From Myxococcales bacterium (GTDB lineage: Bacteria; Myxococcota_A; Polyangia; Polyangiales; GCA-016699535): a stretch of 64,000 nucleotides of DNA. The DNA lies in the NCBI GenBank assembly GCA_016699535.1, contig CP064980.1, forward strand, positions 2,674,001 to 2,738,000, given 5' to 3'. The translations under genes were made by a program, and so were the position numbers. The first letter of the stretch is position 1. Each line of letters starts with the position of its first letter. Below are positions 25,112-34,489 of the stretch, piece by piece. Under the pieces are notes generated by a model. The model saw nothing but the letters and a program-made list of their open reading frames with translations. It made no database searches and was not told the DNA's origin.

Positions 25112-26758
25112 ATGGCAGCTAAAGAAATTTTATACGACACCGCAGCACGCGATCGTATTTTGGCAGGATTAAACACCCTTGCAAACGCCGTCAAAGTAAC
25201 TTTGGGACCGAAGGGTCGCAACGTGGTCATCGAAAAGAGCTTTGGAGCTCCAACGGTCACCAAAGATGGCGTTACTGTTGCAAAGGAAATTGAAATCGAA
25301 AACCGTTTCGAGAACATGGGCGCACAAATGGTACGCGAAGTGGCCTCGAAAACTTCCGACGTGGCTGGTGACGGAACCACCACAGCGACTGTGCTTGCAC
25401 AGGCTCTTTATCGCGAAGGCTCAAAGCTTGTGGCCGCTGGACACAATCCCATGGAGCTTAAGCGCGGCATTGATGCAGCCGTTCAGACTGTGATTGAGAA
25501 GCTGCAAAAACTCTCGAAGCCAACCAAAGATCCAAAAGAGATTGCTCAAGTTGGTTCGATCTCAGCCAACGGCGACGCAACCATCGGCAAGATTATTGCT
25601 GAGGCTATGGAGCGTGTTGGTAAAGAAGGCGTGATCACCGTTGAAGAAGCTAAAGGACTTGAGACCACGCTCGATGTGGTTGAAGGCATGCAGTTCGATC
25701 GCGGTTATCTTTCCCCTTACTTCATCTCGGATCCCGAGCGCATGGAAGTTGTTCTTGAAGACGCTTATGTGCTTATTTCTGAGAAGAAGATCTCAAACAT
25801 GAAGGACCTTCTTCCTGTGCTTGAGGCCATTGCCCGTCAGCAGAAGCCCTTGCTTGTGCTTGCTGAAGATGTCGAAGGTGAAGCCCTTGCAACGCTTGTT
25901 GTGAACAAGCTTCGAGGAACTTTCCATGCTGCCGCTGTCAAAGCTCCTGGCTTTGGTGATCGTCGCAAGGAAATGCTCAAGGACATTGCTATCCTTACCG
26001 GTGGTCAGGTAGTGAGCGAAGAGCTTGGCATCAAGCTTGAAAGCGTCACCATCAACGACCTTGGTAAAGCAAAGCGCATTACTATCGACAAAGAGAACAC
26101 CACGATTGTGGATGGCGCTGGTAAAAAGGCGGAGATCAAAGGCCGTATCGAAGCCATTCGTCGTCAAGTTGAAGAGACCAGTAGCGACTACGATCGCGAG
26201 AAACTCCAAGAACGCCTTGCGAAGTTGGTTGGTGGTGTAGCCGTTGTCAAAGTTGGCGCTGCAACTGAATTTGAGATGAAAGAAAAGAAGGCTCGTGTTG
26301 AAGATGCTTTGAACGCAACCCGTGCTGCTGTTGAAGAAGGTATCGTGCCTGGCGGTGGTACAGCGCTTTTGCGTTGCCAAGCATCGCTCGACAAGATTGA
26401 CCTTAGTGAAGAGCAACGTTTTGGTGCCATGATTGTACGTCGTGCCATCGAAGAGCCTCTTCGTCAGATTGCTACAAACGCTGGCCTTGAAGGCTCGATT
26501 GTGGTTGACCGTGTGCGTAATGCTAAAGAAGCAACACATGGTTTCAACGCTGCCATCGAGAAGTACGAAGACCTTCTTAAAGCAGGCGTGATCGATCCAA
26601 CCAAGGTTGTTCGCACGGCGCTTCAAAACGCTGCTTCAGTGGCAGGGCTTATGCTCACCACGGAGGCATTGATAGCGGAACGCCCAAAAGATGAAAAGGC
26701 TGCAGCTCCTCATGCACACGGTGGCGCACCAGGTGGCATGGGCGGCATGGATTTCTAA
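25112..26758 (+). CDS. groEL: Chaperonin GroEL
   Basis: 548 residues, full length. The ATP-driven folding chamber that works with GroES. Hallmarks are TLGPKGRNVVI and VAGDGTTTATVLA (ATP site), AAVEEGIVPGGGTAL (class I chaperonin signature) and the flexible Gly-Met tail ending GGMGGMDF, here with an extra His-Gly stretch. AGGAGG precedes the ATG. A strong terminator follows 24 bases after the stop. Confidence 0.98.
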   Translation: MAAKEILYDTAARDRILAGLNTLANAVKVTLGPKGRNVVIEKSFGAPTVTKDGVTVAKEIEIENRFENMGAQMVREVASKTSDVAGDGTTTATVLAQALYREGSKLVAAGHNPMELKRGIDAAVQTVIEKLQKLSKPTKDPKEIAQVGSISANGDATIGKIIAEAMERVGKEGVITVEEAKGLETTLDVVEGMQFDRGYLSPYFISDPERMEVVLEDAYVLISEKKISNMKDLLPVLEAIARQQKPLLVLAEDVEGEALATLVVNKLRGTFHAAAVKAPGFGDRRKEMLKDIAILTGGQVVSEELGIKLESVTINDLGKAKRITIDKENTTIVDGAGKKAEIKGRIEAIRRQVEETSSDYDREKLQERLAKLVGGVAVVKVGAATEFEMKEKKARVEDALNATRAAVEEGIVPGGGTALLRCQASLDKIDLSEEQRFGAMIVRRAIEEPLRQIATNAGLEGSIVVDRVRNAKEATHGFNAAIEKYEDLLKAGVIDPTKVVRTALQNAASVAGLMLTTEALIAERPKDEKAAAPHAHGGAPGGMGGMDF

Positions 26759-26782
26759 TCCAGCAGCTCTGTTCTGCTCAAA

Positions 26783-26818
26783 AACGCCAAACTTTCTTCG
26801 GAAAGTTTGGCGTTTTTT
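26783..26818 (+). terminator. Rho-independent terminator of groESL
   Basis: A 14-base perfect stem (AACGCCAAACTTTC at 26783-26796 with its complement at 26801-26814) closed by a TTCG tetraloop and followed by a T run to 26818. It ends the groES-groEL transcript. The A run before it could serve a transcript from the other strand. Confidence 0.92.
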
Positions 26819-26866
26819 CTTTAAAGCAAACGCTGGCTTTTAGTAAGGCTGCGGTCTGCTCAACGG

Positions 26867-27666
26867 TTAGTTTTCGTATGCTTGACGAATCGCTTCGAGC
26901 TCTTCGGATAGCTCGACGACCTGCTCCTGCAAAGTAAGCAATGATTCTTCAAGGGTACGTATCTCAATCGAATCGCGAAGAGCTTCGGGACTGGCGACGC
27001 TTGCTTCAAGGGCACGTATGCGTTGGTCGCGAATTTCCAGCTGAGCTGCCATGGATTTCATGATGATTTCGCGGTTGTTCGCTTGCCGTTGTTCTGCATC
27101 GACTTGCTCTTTAAGGGCGTCAAGTTCGGCTTTGAGATCATGTTCGGTATGCTTGGATTCATCCAGCGCCAAACGCAAGGCTTTGATGCCAATTTCACTT
27201 AAGTCAGCACCTTCCTGGATGGGTGGTTCTGAAAGTGGATTGCGCAGTCTAAGCGATTCGGGCAAAGGTTGCTTTGCAAGTTCATCGAGCTCTGTGAATG
27301 CGCTTTTAGCAATATGGATGCACTCTTGAAGCAGCGCTTGTTGTTTGGAAGATGAGACGGCTTGGCTGATTTCGGCAAGTCTTGATCGCAGGCCGGCCAC
27401 TTCCCCGTGCAAGAAGCTTATTTCGCGTTTCCAGCTTGTTTTTGCCGCGCCAAGATCAAAAAAGGCCTGAGCGTTGAGTGTCGAGTTTGGTCGGGCACGC
27501 AGCTGTAAGAATCTTTGAGCAACTTTTGATAACGTTTAAGTTCCTCGTGCAACCATCGGTTTTCCTTTGATTGTTCGTAAAAGCGTGCTTCCAGTGCTGA
27601 AAGAGATTGACCGCTGGCTCGCTTTTGCCGAGGGCTAGGTGCTTTTGCCGAGGGTTTCGTGGACAT
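26867..27666 (-). CDS. Coiled-coil protein, split by a frameshift
   Basis: Two adjacent frames (27666-27418 and 27412-26867) join well if one base is added near 27499-27504: RYQKLLKDSYS then continues as LRARPNSTLNAQAFFDLG. The second frame on its own has only a TTG start with no ribosome site. The corrected protein has about 266 residues. It starts with a basic low-complexity tail, then is almost entirely coiled coil with heptad Leu patterns (for example LKAELDALKEQVDAEQRQ). No known domain; a cytoskeletal or scaffold role is possible. Two real genes in a row is the other reading. Confidence 0.6.
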
Positions 27667-27726
27667 TACACCAGAGATGTACCCATTCCTAACGCGGGAA
27701 TCAACTTCATCCTGGATATGGGGTTT

Positions 27727-28305
27727 TTATGGGCTCAGGTGTTCTAGGAGCTTTTTGACGCTATCGGTGGATGGCGCGTTTGAAGCGGTAAAAGCAAGGG
27801 GGCCTTTTTCCTGCCTGGTCCGATCAAGTGTCCAGTCCAGCGCGGGAAAAACATCCTTAAGCGCTTCGTTAAGCTGGTCCTGGGCTTTTTCGGTTTCTGT
27901 CCCGATTTGCAGGCGATTGTGCACGCGCAGCAAAAACGAATCGCTTTGAAATTTTAGCTGTCCGTTGAAGCACGATTCGGTCTCAAGTTGCTCAGCGGCT
28001 TTGAGGGTGTAAGCGAAGGCTCTGTGTAACTGCTCGGACAGGCTCCCCGCAACGTCACGCTTGGCATGATAAAGGAGTCCCGTTTTGCCATCCTGCTGGT
28101 CGAGGCCGAGGTTGGCATAGTGGGCAATGAGCATCACGCCTGGGCCATGATGCACGTGACGGTAATCGGCTACGTCGATGAGCACGTCATCAAGGCTTCC
28201 TTGCTTGATCCATTCGTGAAAGACGCGAATGAAGTTCTCATGGTCCAGTGAGTCGTCGTTCTCGATAAAGAACTTGAGGTTAATCATGTAAGAGTCAGTT
28301 GCCAC
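27727..28305 (-). CDS. Conserved protein coupled to the nitrite/sulfite reductase
   Basis: 192 residues from the GTG at 28305, which overlaps the reductase stop and has AGGA seven bases upstream; the frame opened further up is antisense-free reading inside the reductase gene and not the real start. An ATG six codons later is the alternative. The sequence starts with MINLKFFIEND after the first residues and contains DVADYRHVHHGPGVMLIAHYANLG, so a His-rich segment (about 40-60). I do not recognise the family. Tight coupling suggests an accessory protein for the reductase, for example in cofactor loading or electron supply. Confidence 0.7.
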   Translation of the reverse strand: MATDSYMINLKFFIENDDSLDHENFIRVFHEWIKQGSLDDVLIDVADYRHVHHGPGVMLIAHYANLGLDQQDGKTGLLYHAKRDVAGSLSEQLHRAFAYTLKAAEQLETESCFNGQLKFQSDSFLLRVHNRLQIGTETEKAQDQLNEALKDVFPALDWTLDRTRQEKGPLAFTASNAPSTDSVKKLLEHLSP

Positions 28306-30586
28306 GGTATTGTCCTGCTTGGTTTTGGCTGATGCGGTCGTAGCAAGCATGAGCTGCTTCAATGAAGAGCTGCGCTTCTTCGACGGACTGATGTGCGAGT
28401 TCTTGATTGGCGGAAGTCTTGTGTCGCTTTTCGGCGGCAAAAAGGTAGTTTGCGAACTTAGCGCCCGCGTAAGGATCGTTAAAGAGCCCGGTGTCATGAA
28501 AGCGCGTGCGGAATTCGCTCAGAATATGTTCTGGCTCGTCCGTAATGTCGATGTTTTCGATTTGAACTAATGCTTTAGCGGCATCGAGCATCGCTCGAAA
28601 GGATTTTTCAAGCGAAAGTTGATGGTTGCCTTTGTCGAGTTCGACTTGAGCTTCAAATACCTGACGTTCACTTGCTGCAAGACCAAACATGGCCAAGGGG
28701 ACGATTTCACCAGCGCACTCCCCTACTCCAATGTCACCAATTGTATATTCCCTCGGGTCACCCCAGTCGGTATAGTAGCTTCGGTCGTGGTCGTACTCGG
28801 GAACAATCATAAGCTCTTTTAAGAGCCCGCGTATTTCGGTTTTGCCTTTTCGACTGATCCAGGCTTGAAAGTTTTCATCGCCCTCTCGCTCGGCAAGATA
28901 AGTGTCGGTAAGTAGGTCCACTGTTTTGGGAATGCTTTTGGCCGGGACGGCGCCAATAGCAAGACCATAAGATCCACCGTTATTGGCCCATTGTCCGCCG
29001 AGCACAACTTGAAAATGCGGGACGCGGCGACCCTTAACATTGCGGGATACTCCCAAAAAGCCCAAATCGGCGATGTGGTGCTGTCCGCAAGAGTTAAAAC
29101 AGCCACTACATTTAATACGCAGATCTTTGACCGGGTCTTTGAGCTCGGCGCGAGCGATTCTGTCGTTGATGTGTTTGCTCAGAGCTGCGGCAAGGCCACG
29201 CGATGCTGAAATACCAAGCTTGCAGGTATCGGTGCCAGGGCACGAGGTGACGTCTTCGATGCTGCTTGCTCCTGCGGCATCAAGGCCAACTTTCTGCAGC
29301 GCTTCAAAAAACTCTGGCAAATCAGCTTCTGGCAGCCAACGCAACGCTAAGTTCTGCTCAACGGTGGTGCACCAGGTATCGCCTGTATGGCGGCGTGCCA
29401 AATCAGCAAGTACGCGTGCTTGATCCGAGGTGAAATCGCCAAGCGGCAGACGAACGGTAGCTACGACATAACCGTCTTGCGCCTGTTTTCGAATGTTTGT
29501 TGCGCGCCAGCGTTTGAAAGCGTCAGAGAAGTTGCCGTCTACAAGAACCTTGCCTGGACGCAAAGGCTTTTCCTCGTACAGGCCAACACCATCAAGAGTG
29601 TGTTTGTCCTCCAGCAACGCATGCCAGCGGGGATCGGCCGGAATTGTTTTTCGCTCCTCGAGGACCAGCTTGCGAAACTCGTCGATGCCGAGCTTTGATA
29701 TGAGAAACTTAATTCGTGCGCGCGCACGGTTGTTTTTCTCACCAAGCCGAGCAAATACACGACACACCGCCTGCGTCATCGGCAGTAGCTCTTTTTCAGG
29801 CAAAAACTCATCAAAGAGTTTGGCGTGCTGAGGCACAGACCCTAGGCCTCCGCCAACGTAAAACTCAAAGCCGCGCTCTTCGTTGCCATTGACGATGCGT
29901 TTTTTCGCCACCACACCAAGGTCGTGAATGTTGACCAAGCCACAAGCGTGATCTTTGCAACCGGAAAAAGCGATTTTAAACTTGCGTCCGAAATCTTGGA
30001 CATCAGGATGTCCGAGCAAAAAGCGGGTGAGCGCGTTGGCATAGCTGCGTACGTCAAAGCTTTCGGTATTGCATACGCCCGCGTAAGGACAAGCGGTGAT
30101 ATTGCGCACACTGTTGCCGCAAGCTTCGCGCGTGGTGATGCCCACAACGGCAAGGCGCCGCATCATGTCGGGTGTATCTTCAATGTGCACGAAATGAAGC
30201 TGAATGTCTTGTCTTGTCGTGACGTGCAAAATAGCGTCGGAATACTCTTCGGCCACTTCAGCAAGCACATCAAGTTGATCGTTGGTAAGTCTGCCGTAAG
30301 GAATCTTAATGCGTTCCATCCCGGGAGCGTCCCAGACGGTGTCAGGGCCCTTCGTTAGCTCGCCGCATGGAAAATTAATTGCCTGAGAACTTTCACCATT
30401 GTGCCGCTTGCCATTATCGTAGCGCTGTCCGTAGACACCTCGGCGCAAACGCGCTTCGGCAAAAAGCTTTTCTTCGATTTTTCCTTGCTTACGAAGCTCA
30501 ATCTGCGTTTCAAAAACGTCGATTTCCTCTGCCATGTCTTTGGGAATGCTTGCGGCAAGCCTGCTTTTCCAACTAAGTTCCGTCAT
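28295..30586 (-). CDS. Ferredoxin-type nitrite/sulfite reductase with helical C-terminal extension
   Basis: 763 residues. The sirohaem/[4Fe-4S] enzyme reduces nitrite or sulfite with six electrons. It has two ferredoxin-like half domains and the cluster ligands SCPGTDTC (C-x5-C) and CSGCFNSCGQH (C-x3-C). NIT_SIR-like parts are HVTTRQDIQLHF and GCKDHACGLVNIHDLG. The family core is about 550-600 residues; the extra end (from about 645) is helical and resembles a HEPN-like module (SLEKSFRAMLDAAKALV). Nitrite versus sulfite cannot be decided here. It is followed by the coupled protein at 27727-28305 and has a promoter with an overlapping palindrome upstream. Confidence 0.92.
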   Translation of the reverse strand: MTELSWKSRLAASIPKDMAEEIDVFETQIELRKQGKIEEKLFAEARLRRGVYGQRYDNGKRHNGESSQAINFPCGELTKGPDTVWDAPGMERIKIPYGRLTNDQLDVLAEVAEEYSDAILHVTTRQDIQLHFVHIEDTPDMMRRLAVVGITTREACGNSVRNITACPYAGVCNTESFDVRSYANALTRFLLGHPDVQDFGRKFKIAFSGCKDHACGLVNIHDLGVVAKKRIVNGNEERGFEFYVGGGLGSVPQHAKLFDEFLPEKELLPMTQAVCRVFARLGEKNNRARARIKFLISKLGIDEFRKLVLEERKTIPADPRWHALLEDKHTLDGVGLYEEKPLRPGKVLVDGNFSDAFKRWRATNIRKQAQDGYVVATVRLPLGDFTSDQARVLADLARRHTGDTWCTTVEQNLALRWLPEADLPEFFEALQKVGLDAAGASSIEDVTSCPGTDTCKLGISASRGLAAALSKHINDRIARAELKDPVKDLRIKCSGCFNSCGQHHIADLGFLGVSRNVKGRRVPHFQVVLGGQWANNGGSYGLAIGAVPAKSIPKTVDLLTDTYLAEREGDENFQAWISRKGKTEIRGLLKELMIVPEYDHDRSYYTDWGDPREYTIGDIGVGECAGEIVPLAMFGLAASERQVFEAQVELDKGNHQLSLEKSFRAMLDAAKALVQIENIDITDEPEHILSEFRTRFHDTGLFNDPYAGAKFANYLFAAEKRHKTSANQELAHQSVEEAQLFIEAAHACYDRISQNQAGQYRGN

Positions 30587-30622
30587 AAAACCTTGCTTAA
30601 TATTGATGGTGTGGTTCCCAGG

Positions 30623-30651
30623 GTTATGAAGGACTATTCCCGGGTTGTCAA
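30623..30651 (-). promoter_or_regulatory. Predicted promoter of the nitrite/sulfite reductase
   Basis: On the minus strand a perfect -35 TTGACA (30651-30646) and CATAAC (30628-30623) are 17 bases apart. The start would fall about 30 bases before the reductase ATG at 30586. Confidence 0.55.
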
Positions 30652-30662
30652 CTCAGGTATAG
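30634..30662. promoter_or_regulatory. 29-bp imperfect palindrome over the reductase -35 box, likely operator
   Basis: Arms CTATTCCCGGGTTG and CAACTCAGGTATAG around a central T match in 11 of 14 pairs. The -35 hexamer sits at its centre, so a bound dimer would block RNA polymerase. The arm style (ATxCC...GGxAT) recalls sites of Rrf2-family regulators such as IscR, CymR or NsrR, which control sulfur, nitrite and Fe-S genes. That link is an inference. Confidence 0.5.
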
Positions 30663-30792
30663 GCGAAGTCCTGTAAAACGTGGCAATAACAACGGGTTAT
30701 GGTTTTCCTGTTCTTGACTGAAATAGTGAGAATTTGTTGCGCCGCGTTGCTTGTTTGACTTTGGAGAGCTTGGAAATTAAGGAGCTGTGAAT

Positions 30793-31800
30793 ATGGATAA
30801 GAGTTTTACAGTCGCTGTGGTGGGAGCAACCGGCCTAGTCGGCCAGACCATGCTCTCGATTTTGCATGAACGTAAGTTTCCGATTAAGCGCCTCGTTGCC
30901 GTCGCATCGAAGCGCAGTGCCGGCAAACGTGTGCAATTTGGCGATGGTGAAGTTGAGGTTAAGGCGATTGCTCCGCAAGTTTTTGAAGGCGTTGATATCG
31001 CAATTTTTTCAGCAGGCGGTGCGGTCTCGCGTGAGTGGGCGCCGATTGCTGCAAGCAAGGGTGCTGTGGTGATTGATAACTCCTCGGCTTGGCGCATGGA
31101 TCCAGAAGTGCCTTTATGTGTCGCAGAGGTGAATATCGAGGCGGCAAAGCACCATCCAAAGGGCATCATTGCCAATCCGAACTGCTCAACCATGCAAATG
31201 CTTGTGGCGTTAAAACCGATTCACGATGTCTTTGGTATCGAGCGTATTGTAGTAGCGACCTACCAAGCTGCCAGTGGTGCAGGCGTTAATGCCGTTCAGG
31301 ATCTTTACAAACAAACAGCAGCTTGGTCACAAGGCAAGACGCCCGAGCCGGGCAGCATTGGTGATATTCTGGCGGGCAACTTGCTGATGAAATGGAAATA
31401 CGATCTTGAAACGGGCTATCACGAAGAAGAAACCAAGCTTGTTAATGAGACTAAAAAGATTCTCGGGGACCAGAGCATTCAAGTCTCTCCGACCGCAGTG
31501 CGGGTGCCGGTGGAAACGGGACATAGCGAAGCTGTCACGTTGATGACCCGCAGTCCTACAAGCGCCAAAGAGGTTCGGGCTTTGCTCGAAGCTGCACCTG
31601 GAGTCGAAGTGATCGATGATATAGCCAAGGGGCTCTACCCTGCTCCGCGGGATGTGGCCGGAAAAGATCCCGTTCTTGTGGGCAGAATTCGAGATGATAT
31701 CGGGAATCCTGGCGGGGTGCAGCTGTGGATCGTAGGCGATAACATCCGAAAAGGAGCCGCGCTCAATGCTGTTCAGATTGCTGAAGGATTGTTTCTTTAG
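30793..31800 (+). CDS. asd: Aspartate-semialdehyde dehydrogenase
   Basis: 335 residues. NADPH-dependent reduction of aspartyl phosphate to the semialdehyde, for Lys, Thr, Met and diaminopimelate synthesis. The motifs are VGATGLVGQTML (nucleotide site), FSAGGAVSREWAP, NPNCSTMQM with the catalytic Cys, YQAASGAG and the catalytic His in RVPVETGHSEA. AAGGAG at 30779-30784 is eight bases before the ATG at 30793; the GTG at 30787 is too close to it. The downstream 178-base gap holds only an 11-base palindrome (GACAAATTGTC at 31889-31899) and no clear terminator. Confidence 0.96.
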   Translation: MDKSFTVAVVGATGLVGQTMLSILHERKFPIKRLVAVASKRSAGKRVQFGDGEVEVKAIAPQVFEGVDIAIFSAGGAVSREWAPIAASKGAVVIDNSSAWRMDPEVPLCVAEVNIEAAKHHPKGIIANPNCSTMQMLVALKPIHDVFGIERIVVATYQAASGAGVNAVQDLYKQTAAWSQGKTPEPGSIGDILAGNLLMKWKYDLETGYHEEETKLVNETKKILGDQSIQVSPTAVRVPVETGHSEAVTLMTRSPTSAKEVRALLEAAPGVEVIDDIAKGLYPAPRDVAGKDPVLVGRIRDDIGNPGGVQLWIVGDNIRKGAALNAVQIAEGLFL

Positions 31801-31978
31801 CAGCTAGGATTGTCAAACGTGCCTGACCGGCTACATGGGCTTTGGTTGACGCTTTGTCTTGCTTTTGTGGGGAAAGCGCCTGAGTTTTGACAAATTGTCG
31901 AATGTGGATGGGTTGGATCGTTGATTACAGGCTTTTTTTGACGGTGAATTTTGGCCCAATCTTTGCTACTAGCGACGC

Positions 31979-32999
31979 ATGACTTTTATTTCTCGAATGG
32001 GCCGAGCATCGTTCCTCGGGTTACTCGCCGTTGTGGCCTTTCCTGCGCTTGGCATGGCGCAGATGACAGTGAAGGTGACCGCTATTGAAGGGCGCACGGG
32101 CGGCACGACCACGCTTGACCCCCTGAATAATCCGATAAGCCTTGCTGAGTGCACAAGCGGTACGAATCTGACGTTTGTGGTTCGAAACATACCCACTGAC
32201 AAAAACAGTTTATCGGTATGGACAGGTAGCTCAGGCATTCCGTGTAACGATGTAGAAAATCGAAATTCCAACACGACGCAACCCAAATGCCACCTCGTTG
32301 AAGGGCTGTCGGACTTGAGCATCAACGGTTCGTCCACGAAAGAGGACTTTATTATTCCGGCTGATGCTTTGCGCGGCGCGTGTGACAACACGGAAGGTGT
32401 CCTCTATATCCTAGCCATTGACACCAATGAGTACGATGCAGTGGATGCCAATTCGTATGCTACCTTAAACTTTAGAATCGACGTTGATCCTCCTGGTAAC
32501 CCAAGTAGTTTACAGGACGCAAGCGGTGATACCGCGGTGGGTCTCAATTGGGAGCAACTCGGATAAAAGTGATCTTCGTGGACATTTCATTTACGTCGAT
32601 TACGCCGATGGACAAAGTTGCACGAGCGAGCGCTTGATTGAGGGTGAAGCTCCTCCAAGCGCGGAAGCTACCGGCTTGTATATTCGCGATCAAACGAGCA
32701 ATACAGCGACAAGCTATTCTTTAGATGTTTCCGAGATGATTCCTGAATTTGGACAGAAAGCAGCCATCGCAGTGGCAGCGTACGATTTTGCGGGCAACGT
32801 AAGTACGCTATCAAACGTGGCCTGTGTGACGCGGCAGGAGTCGGTTGGTATTTATGAAAGCTTGTGCGAAGGACAAGGGCAAGACCCGGCCGACTGTAAG
32901 CTTGAAAGCTGTTCATTTCAGCGGGGACTGTCGTCATCGTCGGTAGCGCTTCTGTCGGTGCTTGGAGCCCTTCTTTTTTTCCGTAGGAGGCGTTCATGA
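31979..32999 (+). CDS. Secreted protein with MYXO-CTERM-like sorting tail, frameshifted
   Basis: Signal peptide at 1-22 (LGMAQ end). The middle is beta-rich with a Fn3-like strand pattern, and the end has the layout of MYXO-CTERM: a Cys-containing segment (KLESCSF), a hydrophobic helix and RRRRS. It breaks near 32555-32563; removing one base there joins LNWEQL to DKSDLRGHFIYVDY and gives about 339 residues. From memory this resembles the family named MXAN_2561 MYXO-CTERM-anchored protein, and the next gene resembles MXAN_2562, also adjacent in Myxococcus. The tail should anchor the protein at the cell surface after cleavage. Confidence 0.7.
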
Positions 33000-33691
33000 A
33001 AAGCATCTGCTTGGGGGCGTTGATCTTCTTTGTGGCAGCCGGTGCTCATGCACAAAGCTGGGAGCCTGAGCTAAATCCAAACAAAAAGTTCGAAAGCGCG
33101 GAGCGCTTTGGGCTTGAGCTAAAGGGAGGTTCGTACAATCCGGCTGTTGGCGGGTCGGTTTGGGACAACAACATCAGTGATAGCGGACCACTCTTAGGTC
33201 TGGAGTTCGATGTCTATCCTATGCGAATTCCCTACTTTGGTTTGTTGGGTCTTGGATTTGGCCTTGGCTATGCGAACTTTGCAGGCTCAAGCCTCAATCC
33301 AGCGGGAGTGGCCATCAGCGAAAAGACGTCTCTGAACGTGGTTCCGCTTAGCGTCATGGCAGTGCTTCGCGTGGATGTGCTTTGGCGCGAACTTAATGTG
33401 CCCTTTGTGTTTGTCGGCAAGCTTGGTGGAGAACTGGCGTTTTGGGACATGAACACTGGCAACAACAATGTCGCCAATGGTTATTCCGGAGGCTTTCGCT
33501 GGGCTTTGCAAGCGGATCTTTATCTCGATTTTTTGGAGCCGAGTTCTGCACGCTCTTTGGATGAAGAATGGGGCATCAATCACACCTTTCTGTTTTTTGA
33601 ACTCTTCGGCACAACGACTGGAAAAAAACCGAATTCCAACGTGGACCTTTCCGATACGTCCTGGGCTATTGGCCTTGGCGCTACTTTCTAG
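32996..33691 (+). CDS. Outer-membrane beta-barrel protein (MXAN_2562-like)
   Basis: 231 residues with a cleavable signal peptide (to about residue 19, AHAQ). The rest alternates polar and hydrophobic residues, with many Gly and aromatic positions and a C-terminal Phe, typical of an outer-membrane beta-barrel. TAGGAGG precedes the ATG, which overlaps the stop of the MYXO-CTERM-like gene (ATGA). The pair should be made together and may form one surface assembly. Confidence 0.7.
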   Translation: MKSICLGALIFFVAAGAHAQSWEPELNPNKKFESAERFGLELKGGSYNPAVGGSVWDNNISDSGPLLGLEFDVYPMRIPYFGLLGLGFGLGYANFAGSSLNPAGVAISEKTSLNVVPLSVMAVLRVDVLWRELNVPFVFVGKLGGELAFWDMNTGNNNVANGYSGGFRWALQADLYLDFLEPSSARSLDEEWGINHTFLFFELFGTTTGKKPNSNVDLSDTSWAIGLGATF

Positions 33692-33709
33692 GGCGGAGAT
33701 TCTGCTTTG

Positions 33710-34489
33710 ATGAGGGAACGTGGTTGGCTGCTTACCCTGGCTTACGACGGCCTTAAGTACAGCGGCTGGCAGAAGCAACAGGGCTTAGCCACGGTCCAAG
33801 GCGTGCTCGAAGAGGCTATCGTTAAGATGGCAGGACATGAGGTCGCAACTTTTGCCGCTTCACGTACCGATGCCGGCGTACACGCTTTAGGACAACGCGT
33901 AAGCTTTGCAACAAGGAAAGAAATCTCCGAAGACGGTTGGTTTCGCGGCCTAAACACCTCACTGCCTCGCGATATATCAGTAAGGCATATCCAGCCGTGC
34001 GCGCCAGACTACAACCCGCGTTTTGATAGCGTCGAGAAGCGTTATCGTTACGTGATTGATACCGATCCGGGGCGTAACCCGCTTTTTCGCTTGCTGGCTT
34101 GGCACCGGCCATGGACCGAGGGACTGGATCTTGATGCCATGCAAAGAGCCGCGGAGTCGTTTTTAGGCGAACACGATTTTAAAGCATTTCGCTCTTCGGC
34201 CGATCCCCGAGAAAAAACGGTGCGAATCATTCGGGATATTACGGTGCAAACCGGTTTCGGGGCTGATTCAGGGCTGATTTGCGTCGAGATTTGCGGCAAT
34301 GCTTTTTTGCACAACATGGTGCGCATCATGGTCGGCACTCTCGTCGAAATCGGCACGGGGCGTTACAATGAACACATCGTGCCCACCCTTCTCAGTAACT
34401 CGGCCGAACGAGCGCTTGCAGGACAAACAGCTCCTGCTCATGGGCTTTGCCTGATTGACGTTAAGCTTGGCAGGCAAAGAAAGGGATGA
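33710..34489 (+). CDS. truA: tRNA pseudouridine synthase A
   Basis: 259 residues. Makes pseudouridine at positions 38-40 of tRNA anticodon arms. It has YDGLKYSGWQKQ, the catalytic Asp in SRTDAGVHALGQ, RYVIDTD, HDFKAFRSS and FLHNMVRIMVGTLVEIG. ATG at 33710 is used rather than the TTG three bases upstream; GGCGGAG lies upstream. It sits between the envelope genes, and its stop overlaps the next start. Confidence 0.96.
   Translation: MRERGWLLTLAYDGLKYSGWQKQQGLATVQGVLEEAIVKMAGHEVATFAASRTDAGVHALGQRVSFATRKEISEDGWFRGLNTSLPRDISVRHIQPCAPDYNPRFDSVEKRYRYVIDTDPGRNPLFRLLAWHRPWTEGLDLDAMQRAAESFLGEHDFKAFRSSADPREKTVRIIRDITVQTGFGADSGLICVEICGNAFLHNMVRIMVGTLVEIGTGRYNEHIVPTLLSNSAERALAGQTAPAHGLCLIDVKLGRQRKG

Noticed and set aside
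25793..26626. 277-residue open frame antisense to groEL
   Set aside because: It lies fully inside groEL on the other strand, has no family pattern and no ribosome site. It arises from groEL codon use.
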